Assembly (NCBI GenBank): GCA_036501625.1
Contig: DASXZY010000086.1
Coordinates: 1-64,000, forward strand
DNA from: Palsa-1400 sp036501625
GTDB taxonomy: Bacteria; Verrucomicrobiota; Verrucomicrobiia; Limisphaerales; Palsa-1400
DNA length: 64,000 bases
Direction: 5' to 3'
Shown here: piece after piece, positions 16,858 through 25,207 of the stretch
Position numbering within the stretch: position 1 is the stretch's first letter
How the letters are laid out: every line of letters begins with the position of its first letter
The notes under the pieces: generated by a model
The model's database searches: none
What the model saw: the letters and a program-made list of their open reading frames with translations, nothing else
Told to the model about the DNA's origin: nothing
Made by a program: the position numbers and the translations under genes

Positions 16858-17028
16858 TCAGAGCGTGTTTTGAAAATAGGCCGGGGCGGGATTGCGGCGG
16901 GGCGGGGCGCATGGCGCGGCGCGGCGAGGGCGCATATTCGAAGCAATCCGCAACCGGGGAGCGCCAAAGCCAGGCGTCCCGCCGCGCTCGCAAGACTGCC
17001 GGGAATATTTTCAAAACACGTTCTCAGG
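16858..17028. repeat. MITE-like or terminator-like inverted repeat element
   Basis: The arms at 16861-16880 and 17004-17025 are inverted copies sharing CGTGTTTTGAAAATA, and the match resumes outward as CTGAGA on both sides after a six-base insertion in the left arm. The interior of about 120 bases is extremely GC-rich with smaller internal inverted repeats (GATTGCGG against GCAATCC). The element separates the response regulator from the convergent prepilin-like gene. Terminal repeats of this look occur on IS5-type elements and their MITEs (recalled), but no transposase or clear target duplication is present. It could also serve as a bidirectional terminator. Confidence 0.5.
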
Positions 17029-17830
17029 GAATCGGCGTGCCGTCGTAGGCCCAATTGATGTCCGGGCGGCCTGGGTCGGCCGCTTTGGTCACCGCGTTGG
17101 AGCACATGCAGGTGTATTTGAAATAGGCCGCGTGCCCGTCGAGGAAGTTCAGCGTTGAGCCGCCGTCGTGCCGGGCGGAAAGCATCCGCGTGAAACAATG
17201 GGAGACGCCCAACTCGCTCGTAGGTGTGCCATAAAACGGGAGGTCGCTCGAATGCGTGCGCACTTCGCCCAGGCACACGAAGGCCGACGGATGGCGCACG
17301 AGTGTCGCCCGCATCAGCACGCCAGGCGGCAAGCCCGTGTTCCCTTTGTAATTCATCCCGTAATTGAAAACGACCCGGCTGTAAGGATTCAGCTCCGGCG
17401 CCTGGGCGTCCGAAGTGGGGCAGGTGAAAATGGTTCTGCCATCCACGAAGTTCGAGGGGTTGGCGCCATACTGCCACAACGCCTGCTTCCCGATATAGGG
17501 CGGCAGCACGTTATACCAAACCGTCATGCCTTGCCCTGCTGCCGCGAAGGTCGCCAGATCGGCCCAAAACGGCGTGTCTTCATTGTAACCGGACGGCGCG
17601 CCGGGAGTGCCGTTCGTGATTTTCCCGTCAGGAAAAATTTGGCGGCTGTCGTCCAAATACATCGTATTGGCCAGGCCCCATTGGCGCAGATTGCCCATGC
17701 AACTGGCCGCGCGAGCCTTCTCCTTGGCCATGGCCAGCGCCGGCAGCAGCATGCCCGCCAGAATCGCGATGATGGCAATGACCACGAGCAACTCGATCAG
17801 TGTAAACGCCAGAAAGTTCCGTTTCTTCAT
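17024..17830 (-). CDS. Prepilin-type N-terminal methylation protein with H-X9-DG type C-terminus
   Basis: The 268-residue protein starts MKKRNFLAFTLIELLVV, the type IV prepilin leader with cleavage before Phe9 and the conserved Glu five residues later, continuing as one long hydrophobic helix. The C-terminus contains SARHDGGSTLNFLDGHAAY, the motif used to define the H-X9-DG pseudopilin-like families that are hugely expanded in Verrucomicrobiota, Planctomycetota and Lentisphaerota. Such proteins are thought to be exported through type II/IV-like systems, with unknown function. Its stop lies at the right arm of the inverted repeat. The next gene upstream on the same strand is the AraC regulator, 46 bases away. 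Confidence 0.93.
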   Translation of the reverse strand: MKKRNFLAFTLIELLVVIAIIAILAGMLLPALAMAKEKARAASCMGNLRQWGLANTMYLDDSRQIFPDGKITNGTPGAPSGYNEDTPFWADLATFAAAGQGMTVWYNVLPPYIGKQALWQYGANPSNFVDGRTIFTCPTSDAQAPELNPYSRVVFNYGMNYKGNTGLPPGVLMRATLVRHPSAFVCLGEVRTHSSDLPFYGTPTSELGVSHCFTRMLSARHDGGSTLNFLDGHAAYFKYTCMCSNAVTKAADPGRPDINWAYDGTPIP

Positions 17831-17876
17831 GCGTCCACACTAGCGCATCCCGGAGACGCTGTCTGTCGCTCGCTTG

Positions 17877-18863
17877 CTATTCTTTGTCGGAAGATTGCGG
17901 TGCGGGTTCTTTCAGGGGATACAAACCGGGACAGCATCCGACGGCCTGGCAGAACGCCTGGCTGAAATGGCTCAGGCTCGAATAGCCAACCGCCATCGCC
18001 GCTTCCGTGACGTTGTATTTGCCGCTGCGCAACAATTCCGCCGCGCGCTCCATGCGAAGCTTGCGCGAATACTGCGGGATGGTCATGCCGAGTTCCCTCG
18101 AAAATGTCCGGCTCAGATGGAACGAACTGCATCCGGCTTTGCGGCCGAGTTCTTCCAAATCGGGCGGCTGGGCCAGGTTCGCGCGCAGCAACGCGGCCAC
18201 CTTGTCCACCCGTTCGCGGGCCACCCGCTTTTGGCGGTCGCAGAAAAGCTCGTCTTCGCGCGCCCGGTCAAATAAAAATTCCGCCAGCAATTGGAGAGCC
18301 TTCCCGTGATACCAAAGAAGCCGCGCGCCGAGCGCCGTGGGCGGTCGCAATAGTTGTTGGACCCAGTGCTCCTGTTCGGATGTCAATCGGTGGACCGCGC
18401 CCAACCCCCTGGCGCGCGCGGCATCCCCCATGAAGTGCTCGACCATGGGATGAAGGGCCCCGTCGCATTGCGACAATTGCCCGCGCAAAAACAGCGGCGA
18501 AAGCTCGGCGGTGATAAAGCGGTGCCGCTCCCCCGGCTTCCGCCACGCAGTCAAACCGCCGCCGCGGCCCGGAACATAGAACCCGGCCGTCAGCGGCCCG
18601 AACTCCGCGCTGTCCGCGCCGCATCGGACGACGGCGTTGCCTGACAAATTGAGGCACAGTTCCAGGCTGCCCGGATGAAAACTCCGCGACCACTCGAAGG
18701 GCTTGGCCGTTTCAAAATCATGCCATTCAATGCTGATCCCCAAATCATGGAAGCCGCCGTAAAGCTGCCGCCACCCACCGGGCAAGGGCCGCCAAACGTC
18801 CGCCTCCTTCAGGGGCAGCGAGCGCTCAGGCGCCGCCGGTTTGATTGTGTGAGTTTCTTTCAT
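17877..18863 (-). CDS. AraC-family transcriptional regulator
   Basis: From ATG 18863 the protein has 328 residues; a longer reading to 18944 is unlikely because it overlaps the divergent promoter region. The N-terminal half is cupin-like (SLELCLNLSGNAVVR, GFYVPGRGG) and should bind a small ligand. The C-terminal AraC domain has two helix-turn-helix units, with LGRKAGCSSFHLSRTFSREL and TEAAMAVGYSSLSHFSQAF, the second being the signature. Divergent placement beside the GH172 gene suggests it controls that gene in response to a sugar; this is inference. No direct-repeat operator could be fixed by eye in the 115-base gap. Confidence 0.92.
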   Translation of the reverse strand: MKETHTIKPAAPERSLPLKEADVWRPLPGGWRQLYGGFHDLGISIEWHDFETAKPFEWSRSFHPGSLELCLNLSGNAVVRCGADSAEFGPLTAGFYVPGRGGGLTAWRKPGERHRFITAELSPLFLRGQLSQCDGALHPMVEHFMGDAARARGLGAVHRLTSEQEHWVQQLLRPPTALGARLLWYHGKALQLLAEFLFDRAREDELFCDRQKRVARERVDKVAALLRANLAQPPDLEELGRKAGCSSFHLSRTFSRELGMTIPQYSRKLRMERAAELLRSGKYNVTEAAMAVGYSSLSHFSQAFCQAVGCCPGLYPLKEPAPQSSDKE

Positions 18864-18978
18864 CCGCCGCCAAGGCTCCAAGAATAGCCCAGGCCCAGTC
18901 CTTTTACAATCGCGAGATTGACACGCGGCGGCCGCTTCCGCCATGATGCGGGTATCAAATAATTCACCGCCATTTTTT

Positions 18979-20169
18979 ATGAAAAGGAATTTGTTTCAAC
19001 GCTGTCTTCTCGCTGTCTCTTTGACTATGCTCGGAGCGTTCTCCGGCCATGTTGCCGCGCAAACCCCGGAGCAGGGCGGCGCGACGATGGCGGCCAATCT
19101 GGAAAATATCTTCCGCCTCGATAATGTCGAATCGCGCTCCATCAGCCCGGAAAATTTCACCGGGGAAAAAGGCAAGGCCGGCATGGCCACGCAAGGCACC
19201 GGCAGCCACTCTTCGCGCGAGTTGGGCCAGGGCTGGAAGGTCTCCCCGTCCATCAACATTAAGAGCAAAACCACTTTTACCTTGGCGGAAATCACCGGCC
19301 CCGGTTCCATTCGCAGCATTTGGTTCACGCCCACCGGCAATTGGCGCCTCTCGGTGCTGCGCGTGTATTGGGATGATGAGCAAGACCCGTCGGTGGAGGT
19401 GCCGGTGGCGGATTTTTTTGCCAGCGGCTGGGCCAAATGGGACCGCTGCCCGCTCATCAGTTCAACGCCGATTTGCGTCAACCCGCGCTGCGGTTTCAAT
19501 TCCTACTGGCAAATGCCTTTCCGCAAGAAAGCCCGCATCACAATGGAAAATCTGGATGACAAAGACATGACGCTCTACTACCAGATTAATTACGCCTTGG
19601 GCGATGTGCCGGAAAGCGCCGGCTATTTCCACGCCCAATTCCGCCGGGAGAATCCGATGAAGGTCAAGGGGCTGTACACTATTTTGGATGGCGTGGAAGG
19701 CGACGGCCAATACGTCGGCACTTACCTGGCCTGGGGCGTGCATAACACGGGTTGGTGGGGCGAAGGCGAAGTAAAGTTCTTCATTGACGGCGACAAGGAA
19801 TTTCCGACCATCTGCACCACGGGCACGGAGGATTATTTCTGCGGTTCGTATGATTTCGAGCACACGACCCCGGATGGCAAGAATGCCTACACCGAGTTCA
19901 CATCGCCCTATACCGGGGTGCCGCAAATCATCAAGCCGGACGGGCTGTATGATTCACAGCAGCGGTTCAGCCTGTATCGCTGGCACATTCCCGACCCGGT
20001 GCGGTTTCATCACGATCTCAAAGTGACCATCCAGGGCTTGGGCTGGCAGCCGGGCGGGCGCTATTTGCCGTTGCAGGATGACGTCGCGTCCGTCGCGTTT
20101 TGGTATCAGAAGCTGCCGCATGCCAAGTTCCCGCCATTCCCAACTCGCGATGAGCTGGAGTGGCATTGA
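18979..20169 (+). CDS. DUF2961/GH172 family secreted glycoside hydrolase
   Basis: Starting at ATG 18979 the protein has 396 residues with a signal peptide (FQRCLLAVSLTMLGAF). The body shows DUF2961 motifs: GPGSIRSIWFTP, CVNPRCGFNSYWQMPF and TGTEDYFCGSYDFE. DUF2961 was later classified as GH172, with members acting on difructose dianhydride and on alpha-D-arabino- or fructofuranosides; the acidic residues in the GTED stretch belong to the active region. The double jelly-roll enzymes form trimers. The divergent AraC gene is a likely local regulator. Exact substrate cannot be read from sequence. It converges with the respiratory operon, five bases between stops. Confidence 0.9.
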   Translation: MKRNLFQRCLLAVSLTMLGAFSGHVAAQTPEQGGATMAANLENIFRLDNVESRSISPENFTGEKGKAGMATQGTGSHSSRELGQGWKVSPSINIKSKTTFTLAEITGPGSIRSIWFTPTGNWRLSVLRVYWDDEQDPSVEVPVADFFASGWAKWDRCPLISSTPICVNPRCGFNSYWQMPFRKKARITMENLDDKDMTLYYQINYALGDVPESAGYFHAQFRRENPMKVKGLYTILDGVEGDGQYVGTYLAWGVHNTGWWGEGEVKFFIDGDKEFPTICTTGTEDYFCGSYDFEHTTPDGKNAYTEFTSPYTGVPQIIKPDGLYDSQQRFSLYRWHIPDPVRFHHDLKVTIQGLGWQPGGRYLPLQDDVASVAFWYQKLPHAKFPPFPTRDELEWH

Positions 20170-20174
20170 CGGGG

Positions 20175-20774
20175 TTATTGAATTGGGATTCGCAGCAACT
20201 CAGGGGCTGTTTCGGGACCCTTGTGCTTTTCGGCGCGCGCGGCCCTGAGCAATTCAGGCTTGATCGGCCCGGCTTTGTTGCTCCATTGCTGGCGGATAAA
20301 TGTAAGCACGGCGGCCAGTTGATCGTCCGTGTAAGTCTCGCCCCACGCCACCATGGACAGGTTGAACTCCTTGCCCTTGACGGTGATCGGCCCGGTCAAA
20401 CCATACATGACAACGTGCGCGATGCGATCGCCGCCCGCGGCCTGCACCCATTCGGAACCGTCCAGCGGAGGCGCCGTGCCTTCCTTGCCCAAGCCATTGA
20501 GTTGATGGCAGGCGGCGCAGGTGGCTTCAAAGACTTTCCGCCCCTTGTTGATTTCCTGCTGAACGGGATCAATCGGGTTGGCCGCGGTCACTTCGTCAGA
20601 CGAATGGAAAGGTAGATAAACATCATTGGCGAAGCCGCCCGCGTCTTCAGACACGAATAGTGACGCCCAATAAACCAAAAGGCCGGAAAGGACGACCAGC
20701 CACATCGGAATGCTCCGGCGTTCGGCCGCCGGTTCGGGGGCGTCGGCTGTTTTGGCTGGCGCGTTGGAGCTCAT
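20175..20774 (-). CDS. Membrane-anchored mono-heme cytochrome c (CcoP-like position)
   Basis: The 199-residue protein has one N-terminal transmembrane helix (MWLVVLSGLLVYWASLFV) and a single heme c site, ATCAACHQLNGLG, with a likely axial Met in NLSMVAWG. It is the last gene of the ten-gene respiratory operon and overlaps the ccoO-like gene by four bases (ATGA). Its position corresponds to CcoP of cbb3 oxidase, but CcoP normally carries two heme sites and this has one. It probably transfers electrons at the periplasmic face between ACIII and the partner complex; that path is inferred from gene order. Confidence 0.85.
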   Translation of the reverse strand: MSSNAPAKTADAPEPAAERRSIPMWLVVLSGLLVYWASLFVSEDAGGFANDVYLPFHSSDEVTAANPIDPVQQEINKGRKVFEATCAACHQLNGLGKEGTAPPLDGSEWVQAAGGDRIAHVVMYGLTGPITVKGKEFNLSMVAWGETYTDDQLAAVLTFIRQQWSNKAGPIKPELLRAARAEKHKGPETAPELLRIPIQ

Positions 20775-21487
20775 TTCGGGGCGGGCGCGGGCTTGGCCGC
20801 GGCCGGAGCCGCGTTCGTTGGAACGGCGTTGGTGGCCTTTGCCCGCAGCGATTCCGGCGGCGGCGCTTCATAGAGGTAGCCGTTTTGGCGCAGGCTCAAC
20901 ATATAAGCCACCAAGGCGCGCGCTTCCGGGCGCGGGATAATTTCATAGCCCGCCGGCGGCGCATCCGCGTCTGGCGGGACAAACGCGTTGGTCGAGGGAA
21001 AGAACAGGATTTTGCGCGTGTCAAAAAGAAAGCGATACGGCGGCATGAGTGTGCCGTGAGTGATTTGCTTCGGATCGTAAAGCCGCAAATAAAGCCGGTT
21101 GATGTCGTTCGTATCCGCGCGCGAGGCATAGTTGGCCAGGTCGGGGCCGATGCGCACGGAGCCAGGCATGACGGGTTCCCGGAGCAGATAATCTTCGGCA
21201 ACGCTGCGGCGGACTCCCCATTCCTGGCGCAGATCGGAGCCAAGGTCGCTGGGACGGACCATTTGCGTGTGGCAGGCGGCGCAGCCATTGGCGCGATAAA
21301 CTTCGGCGCCCGCATGGGCTTCTCCGGACGGGGCGACCGGATACGTTTCGGGCAGTGTGTTGCCGACGGCCACGGTGTTGGTCTGGCTCAGGCCGGTCAA
21401 TTGCATCTGCGGGGTCAGAATGAATCCAATCCACGAGACGGCCATGGTCGCGAACAAACCCAGGAAAAGCAAAGGCCCGCTATTCAT
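20771..21487 (-). CDS. ccoO: cbb3 oxidase subunit II-like cytochrome c
   Basis: From ATG 21487 the product has 238 residues. One N-terminal helix anchors a mono-heme domain with RANGCAACHTQMVRP, the typical CcoO heme motif including the following QMxRP, and IGPDLANYASR as in CcoO. The probable axial Met lies in THGTLMPPYRF. An Ala/Pro-rich tail closes the protein. Start and stop overlap the neighbouring genes by four bases each. Unlike the CcoN homologue beside it, this subunit looks functionally intact. Confidence 0.88.
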   Translation of the reverse strand: MNSGPLLFLGLFATMAVSWIGFILTPQMQLTGLSQTNTVAVGNTLPETYPVAPSGEAHAGAEVYRANGCAACHTQMVRPSDLGSDLRQEWGVRRSVAEDYLLREPVMPGSVRIGPDLANYASRADTNDINRLYLRLYDPKQITHGTLMPPYRFLFDTRKILFFPSTNAFVPPDADAPPAGYEIIPRPEARALVAYMLSLRQNGYLYEAPPPESLRAKATNAVPTNAAPAAAKPAPAPK

Positions 21488-22920
21488 GCGGCCTCCTTCA
21501 ATCGCGCGCAACATTGGCGGCGCGCTTTGTCAAGAACACCAACGAAATTGAGCAGAAAAAGAACCGCCCCGCCCGCCACCAGCAAATCCCCCAGCGTGCT
21601 CATGCGCAGCGGAAAAAGCGTGCGTCCCATGACATCGTCGAAGGAATTGCGGCCTTCGGCCAGCAGAATGCCCTGTTCCAGTCCGGCGACGAGCAATGCC
21701 GCGTAGGAGATGAGCGCGCCGAGGAACGAAAAATAAAAGTGGAGCTTGAGCAGCTTCGGGGACCAAGCCGAGCCATCCAGGCCCAGCAACCCCGGCAGAA
21801 TCGAATAAAGCGCGCCAAAAACCGTCAGCGCGAAAAAGCCATAGTGGAACAACTCTTTTTGCGCCGCGCCGAACAGGGTGAAATCCGTAATGGCGCTGAC
21901 GTTCGGGAGCGCTCCGGCGATTTGCTGCGCTCCGGCAATTATCCAGAACAGCAAGCCCACGCAAATAAAACGCAAGGCCGGCTCGGCATCGAGCGCGCCG
22001 AAGTCCATCCGCGCGGTTTCGTAGAAATTGCCCGCCACCGCCGCGATGGGCAGCGCGGTGAGAATCGTGCCGGCCAGGGACAGGCTGGTGATCCACGATG
22101 GCACCGGCGCGCCAAAAGGAATTCCGCCGCAACTTCCAAAAAGGGCGATGGTCCAAAATGCCAGGACCGCCTGATAATGGCTGTACAGCGGGCGTCCGAT
22201 GATTTTTGGAATGAAGTAAAACGTAGCGGCCAGTCCCGCGAAACTGAGGAAAACATTGTCAAAGTTGTGCGCGTACCACCAAGCGGCCACCGGTTGGAGC
22301 ACGCCCCGCTCCGGCGCCGCCAGCAGCACCAGGGCTGCCGTGGAAAAAATCCACGGAAACCAGAAGAGCGCGCCAACGACAAACCATTGCGTCGGATACA
22401 GCCGCTCGACTTCGCGCTTATGGAACGTTATCAGCGCGCAGATGCCAATCATCAGGTAAGCGGCGAACATCAGGCGCGCGCACCAAAGCGGAATTTCAAA
22501 GGAAGCAAACCCGGTCGAACGTCCGCACAGGATGGCCCCAATGCCAATCGCGACGGCGCAATGCCAGAAGACCGCGCCGACGAACACACACACAGGCCCG
22601 GCCAGCGCGCAGCGGCCAAGCCGGCACAAAAACCATAAGCCCAGGCCCAGGGCGGCCGGCACGCCGAATCCGTAGAGAAAGGCGGCGCTGGAGGCGGCCT
22701 GCACGCTGCCGTAGGTCAGCCAGCTTTGCCCGGCCAAAAGATTCGTATTATGAAACTTGAGCGAGTCCAGCAGCGCCAGGAGGGTGGCGATCACCAACCA
22801 CAGCGCGCCGCCGGCCAGAAGAACAAAGATGCCCGCCGGACAGGAAGCCTCGGCCCCGGGTTTTTGAGAAAGGGGCGGGGCGGAAGAAGTTTTTGGCGCT
22901 GGGTAAACCGTCGCGCTCAT
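21484..22920 (-). CDS. CcoN-like subunit I homologue lacking most metal ligands
   Basis: The protein has 478 residues from ATG 22920 and about twelve helices. Homology to CcoN is clear in WWYAHNFDNVFLSFAGLAA and FYFIPKIIGRPLYSHYQAVL. Compared by eye with CcoN, the low-spin heme ligand in helix II is replaced (QAASSAAF instead of a His-Thr-Asn stretch), the CuB pair His-His is replaced (GSCGGIPFG), and of the HVH pair for the hemes only the last His remains (LFHYGFFAL, His359). His218 of the CuB site is kept. If right, it cannot reduce oxygen. It may be a structural or electron-transfer subunit of the ACIII complex. Start overlaps the upstream gene by four bases. Confidence 0.8.
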   Translation of the reverse strand: MSATVYPAPKTSSAPPLSQKPGAEASCPAGIFVLLAGGALWLVIATLLALLDSLKFHNTNLLAGQSWLTYGSVQAASSAAFLYGFGVPAALGLGLWFLCRLGRCALAGPVCVFVGAVFWHCAVAIGIGAILCGRSTGFASFEIPLWCARLMFAAYLMIGICALITFHKREVERLYPTQWFVVGALFWFPWIFSTAALVLLAAPERGVLQPVAAWWYAHNFDNVFLSFAGLAATFYFIPKIIGRPLYSHYQAVLAFWTIALFGSCGGIPFGAPVPSWITSLSLAGTILTALPIAAVAGNFYETARMDFGALDAEPALRFICVGLLFWIIAGAQQIAGALPNVSAITDFTLFGAAQKELFHYGFFALTVFGALYSILPGLLGLDGSAWSPKLLKLHFYFSFLGALISYAALLVAGLEQGILLAEGRNSFDDVMGRTLFPLRMSTLGDLLVAGGAVLFLLNFVGVLDKARRQCCARLKEAA

Positions 22921-23300
22921 TCGTAGGCATTCTTCGGTTCCGGCGCCTTGGGCGCGGGGGCGAATTCCTTGGCCGCGCGGGCCATGAGGTTCGAGCGGGC
23001 GGCGGCCGGGTCCTGCCATTCCTTGATGACCAGCTTCATGGCTTCCTCAACCGGAATGCGGACAAATCCTTTGGCCTCGTCCGACCACTCATATTTAGTT
23101 TGGTCCACGTAACCCGCGTTCGCCGTCAGGAAATCGGCTCTGATCTTCATGCGCTCGGCGGAGCGGGCCGCGAAAACGGATGGCTCGGCGGTGTTGGCTT
23201 GCATCAAGCGAACGAGGAACGCGACGATCAAAAAAGTTCCCAGCGCGCCAATGACGTAGGCGCCGCAGCGGGATTTTTGGCAGCAGGTTTCAGAGTTCAT
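22917..23300 (-). CDS. Small single-helix membrane protein of the respiratory operon
   Basis: A 127-residue protein with one helix near residues 13-33 (YVIGALGTFLIVAFLV), preceded by a Cys-rich start (SETCCQKSRCG). The rest is a soluble, Ala/Lys-rich domain with DQTKYEWSDEAKGFVRIP and VEEAMKLVIKEW. It lies between actF and the ccoN-like gene with four-base overlaps on both sides, so it is translated with them and is probably a small subunit or assembly factor of the complex. The central motif resembles a small protein seen in some ACIII/oxidase loci, but I cannot name a family with confidence. Confidence 0.75.
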   Translation of the reverse strand: MNSETCCQKSRCGAYVIGALGTFLIVAFLVRLMQANTAEPSVFAARSAERMKIRADFLTANAGYVDQTKYEWSDEAKGFVRIPVEEAMKLVIKEWQDPAAARSNLMARAAKEFAPAPKAPEPKNAYE

Positions 23301-24538
23301 TTGGCGCGATTGGGTGCAATGGAAATATCACTGTGCGGCGGCACATAGATGCCCAGCGCTTCGGCCATGCGCGGGTCTTTCAGAGGATAGAGCGGATGGC
23401 TGTTGATCGATGCGATAAGCACTTTCATCAGCACACCGGTGAAGAACAGCACACAGCACAAATCAACCAGCAATCCCCAACTCAGGATGGATTCGGCATG
23501 AAGCGCGGGCATGATCTGAAACTCAATATCCACAAAGTGCATAAACCAGGCCCAGATCATCAGCGGCAGCATCTTATCCAGCCTCAGTTTCCAGTCGATG
23601 CGCAGCAGCATCAGGAACGGAATGAAGAAATGGCCGAAGATGATAACGTATTTGCCGACGTAATCCCAAGTGCCTTTTTCGCGCAGCACGTACCAGAAGG
23701 TCTCCTCCGGCATGTTGGCGTTCCAGACGATGAAGTATTGGGCGAAATTGACATAGGCCCAGAACACCGTGAATGCCAGGAACAGCGAGCCGATCATGTA
23801 GTAAGTATTTTCCTTGATGAGATCGCGCAAAGGGGTCGTGGTCGTCCGTTGCAGAATGAGCGTAATGATATAGACAGTCGGCAGCGTCACCCAAACCGAC
23901 GCAGCGAAATACGTGACGCCATACATGGTCGAGTACCAATCATCCATCAGCCCTTTCATCCAGACGATCGAGGCGAGGGTCACCGTTAGAGCAAACAGCA
24001 CGACACCCGAAAGGGAGTAAAAGCGCATCTTCCATGTGCATTCGACCGAGCCGGTTTCGTCCTGGCGCAAGGACCAATAACGGAGGCGATTGCTGTAGAG
24101 CCACCAAATCCCGAATAGAATTGCCGCCGAGATATAATATCCGGGCATCGTGAAGAGCGGGTATTTCACTTTGAGGGCATGGTTTGCCGGCGCTTCCATC
24201 CACTCATAAATGTTTTTGGCCGTGAAGGCGATGGGCAGAAAGAGGATGAGCATCGTTGGCCCCAGCAGGCAGGCCATGTGTTCGCAAAGACGGCGCGTCG
24301 CGACCGACCAACTGGCATCGAAAACGTGATGCACCATGGCCAGGAACCAGGCGCCGAGGCAAAGACTCAGAGAAAACATGAACGCCAGCAGCCAGGAATA
24401 GGCGAATTGCTTCACGCCGCCCAGCAGCAGTCCCGCCACCGCGCCAATCGCGCCAATCACGATCAAAATCATGGGCACGTTGCGCCATTTGGACAAATCC
24501 AGCCGGGCCTCCGTGGTGGAACGAGGAGTCGAACTCAT
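23297..24538 (-). CDS. actF: Alternative complex III subunit ActF
   Basis: The 413-residue protein has about ten hydrophobic helices and matches the ActF-type subunit, a membrane protein that, together with the NrfD-like ActC, forms the quinol-facing membrane part of ACIII. Characteristic stretches are LGAWFLAMVHHVFDASWS, FWAYVNFAQYFIVWNANM and GKYVIIFGHFFIPFLMLL. The start lies three bases after the actE stop and the stop overlaps the next gene by four. The short C-terminal tail is cytoplasmic. Order and family fit the act cluster closely. Confidence 0.9.
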   Translation of the reverse strand: MSSTPRSTTEARLDLSKWRNVPMILIVIGAIGAVAGLLLGGVKQFAYSWLLAFMFSLSLCLGAWFLAMVHHVFDASWSVATRRLCEHMACLLGPTMLILFLPIAFTAKNIYEWMEAPANHALKVKYPLFTMPGYYISAAILFGIWWLYSNRLRYWSLRQDETGSVECTWKMRFYSLSGVVLFALTVTLASIVWMKGLMDDWYSTMYGVTYFAASVWVTLPTVYIITLILQRTTTTPLRDLIKENTYYMIGSLFLAFTVFWAYVNFAQYFIVWNANMPEETFWYVLREKGTWDYVGKYVIIFGHFFIPFLMLLRIDWKLRLDKMLPLMIWAWFMHFVDIEFQIMPALHAESILSWGLLVDLCCVLFFTGVLMKVLIASINSHPLYPLKDPRMAEALGIYVPPHSDISIAPNRAK

Positions 24539-24541
24539 AAT

Positions 24542-25207
24542 CTATTTCTTGAACGGCCCCCGTTCGGGTTCCGGCACGTCGTCCGCCGTGGCAAGTTGGC
24601 TGCGCTCCAGCGCGCGCACGTAAGCGATGACGGCCCAGCGGTCTTCGACCGTGACGTTGGCCCCGTAAGAACCCATCAAATTTTTCCCGTAAGTGATCGT
24701 GTTGAAAATCTCGCCGTCGGGCATGTCAATCAGGCGCTGGTCATGGAAGTTGGCCATGCCGGCCATGCCGTATTTGCTGGTGATGCCTTTGCCATCGCCG
24801 AAGGGGCCGTGGCAGGGGAGGCAATTGATCTGATACCGCTGCTGGCCACGGGCGAGCAATTCACGCGTAATGGGCAGGGGATTCAACGGGATGAAATTGG
24901 TCGTGCCCGGAATGCGCCCATTGTTGACTGGCGAATCTTCGTAGGGATAAACGGGCTGGCCGCCAACTTTTAGCACCTCCCCATTGATGACGTAAGGGCC
25001 GCCGCGGGCTACGGCGCCTTCAGGGATGGGCCGGGAGGCATGCTGGTCCGGGAAGAATTCGCTCGGAGTTTGCGGGCGCACTTTGTTTTGCCGCACCATG
25101 TCGGGGAAGAGTTCCATCGGGGGCCGGTGCGAAATGCTGCCGCGAAATCCGAGAATCGCGACGGCGCTGAAACACGCCAGGAAGAAAAGCAAAACGAAAT
25201 AGCGCAT
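24542..25207 (-). CDS. actE: Alternative complex III mono-heme cytochrome c ActE
   Basis: The 221-residue protein has an N-terminal hydrophobic segment (YFVLLFFLACFSAVAIL) with a Cys that could be a lipidation site, and one heme c motif, INCLPCHGPFGDGKG. A Met-containing loop KYGMAGMANFHD supplies possible axial ligands. The PMELFPDM stretch is shared with ActE proteins. It should accept electrons from the pentaheme ActA or pass them to the terminal partner at the periplasmic side. Start overlaps the actD stop by one base (TAATG). Confidence 0.9.
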   Translation of the reverse strand: MRYFVLLFFLACFSAVAILGFRGSISHRPPMELFPDMVRQNKVRPQTPSEFFPDQHASRPIPEGAVARGGPYVINGEVLKVGGQPVYPYEDSPVNNGRIPGTTNFIPLNPLPITRELLARGQQRYQINCLPCHGPFGDGKGITSKYGMAGMANFHDQRLIDMPDGEIFNTITYGKNLMGSYGANVTVEDRWAVIAYVRALERSQLATADDVPEPERGPFKK

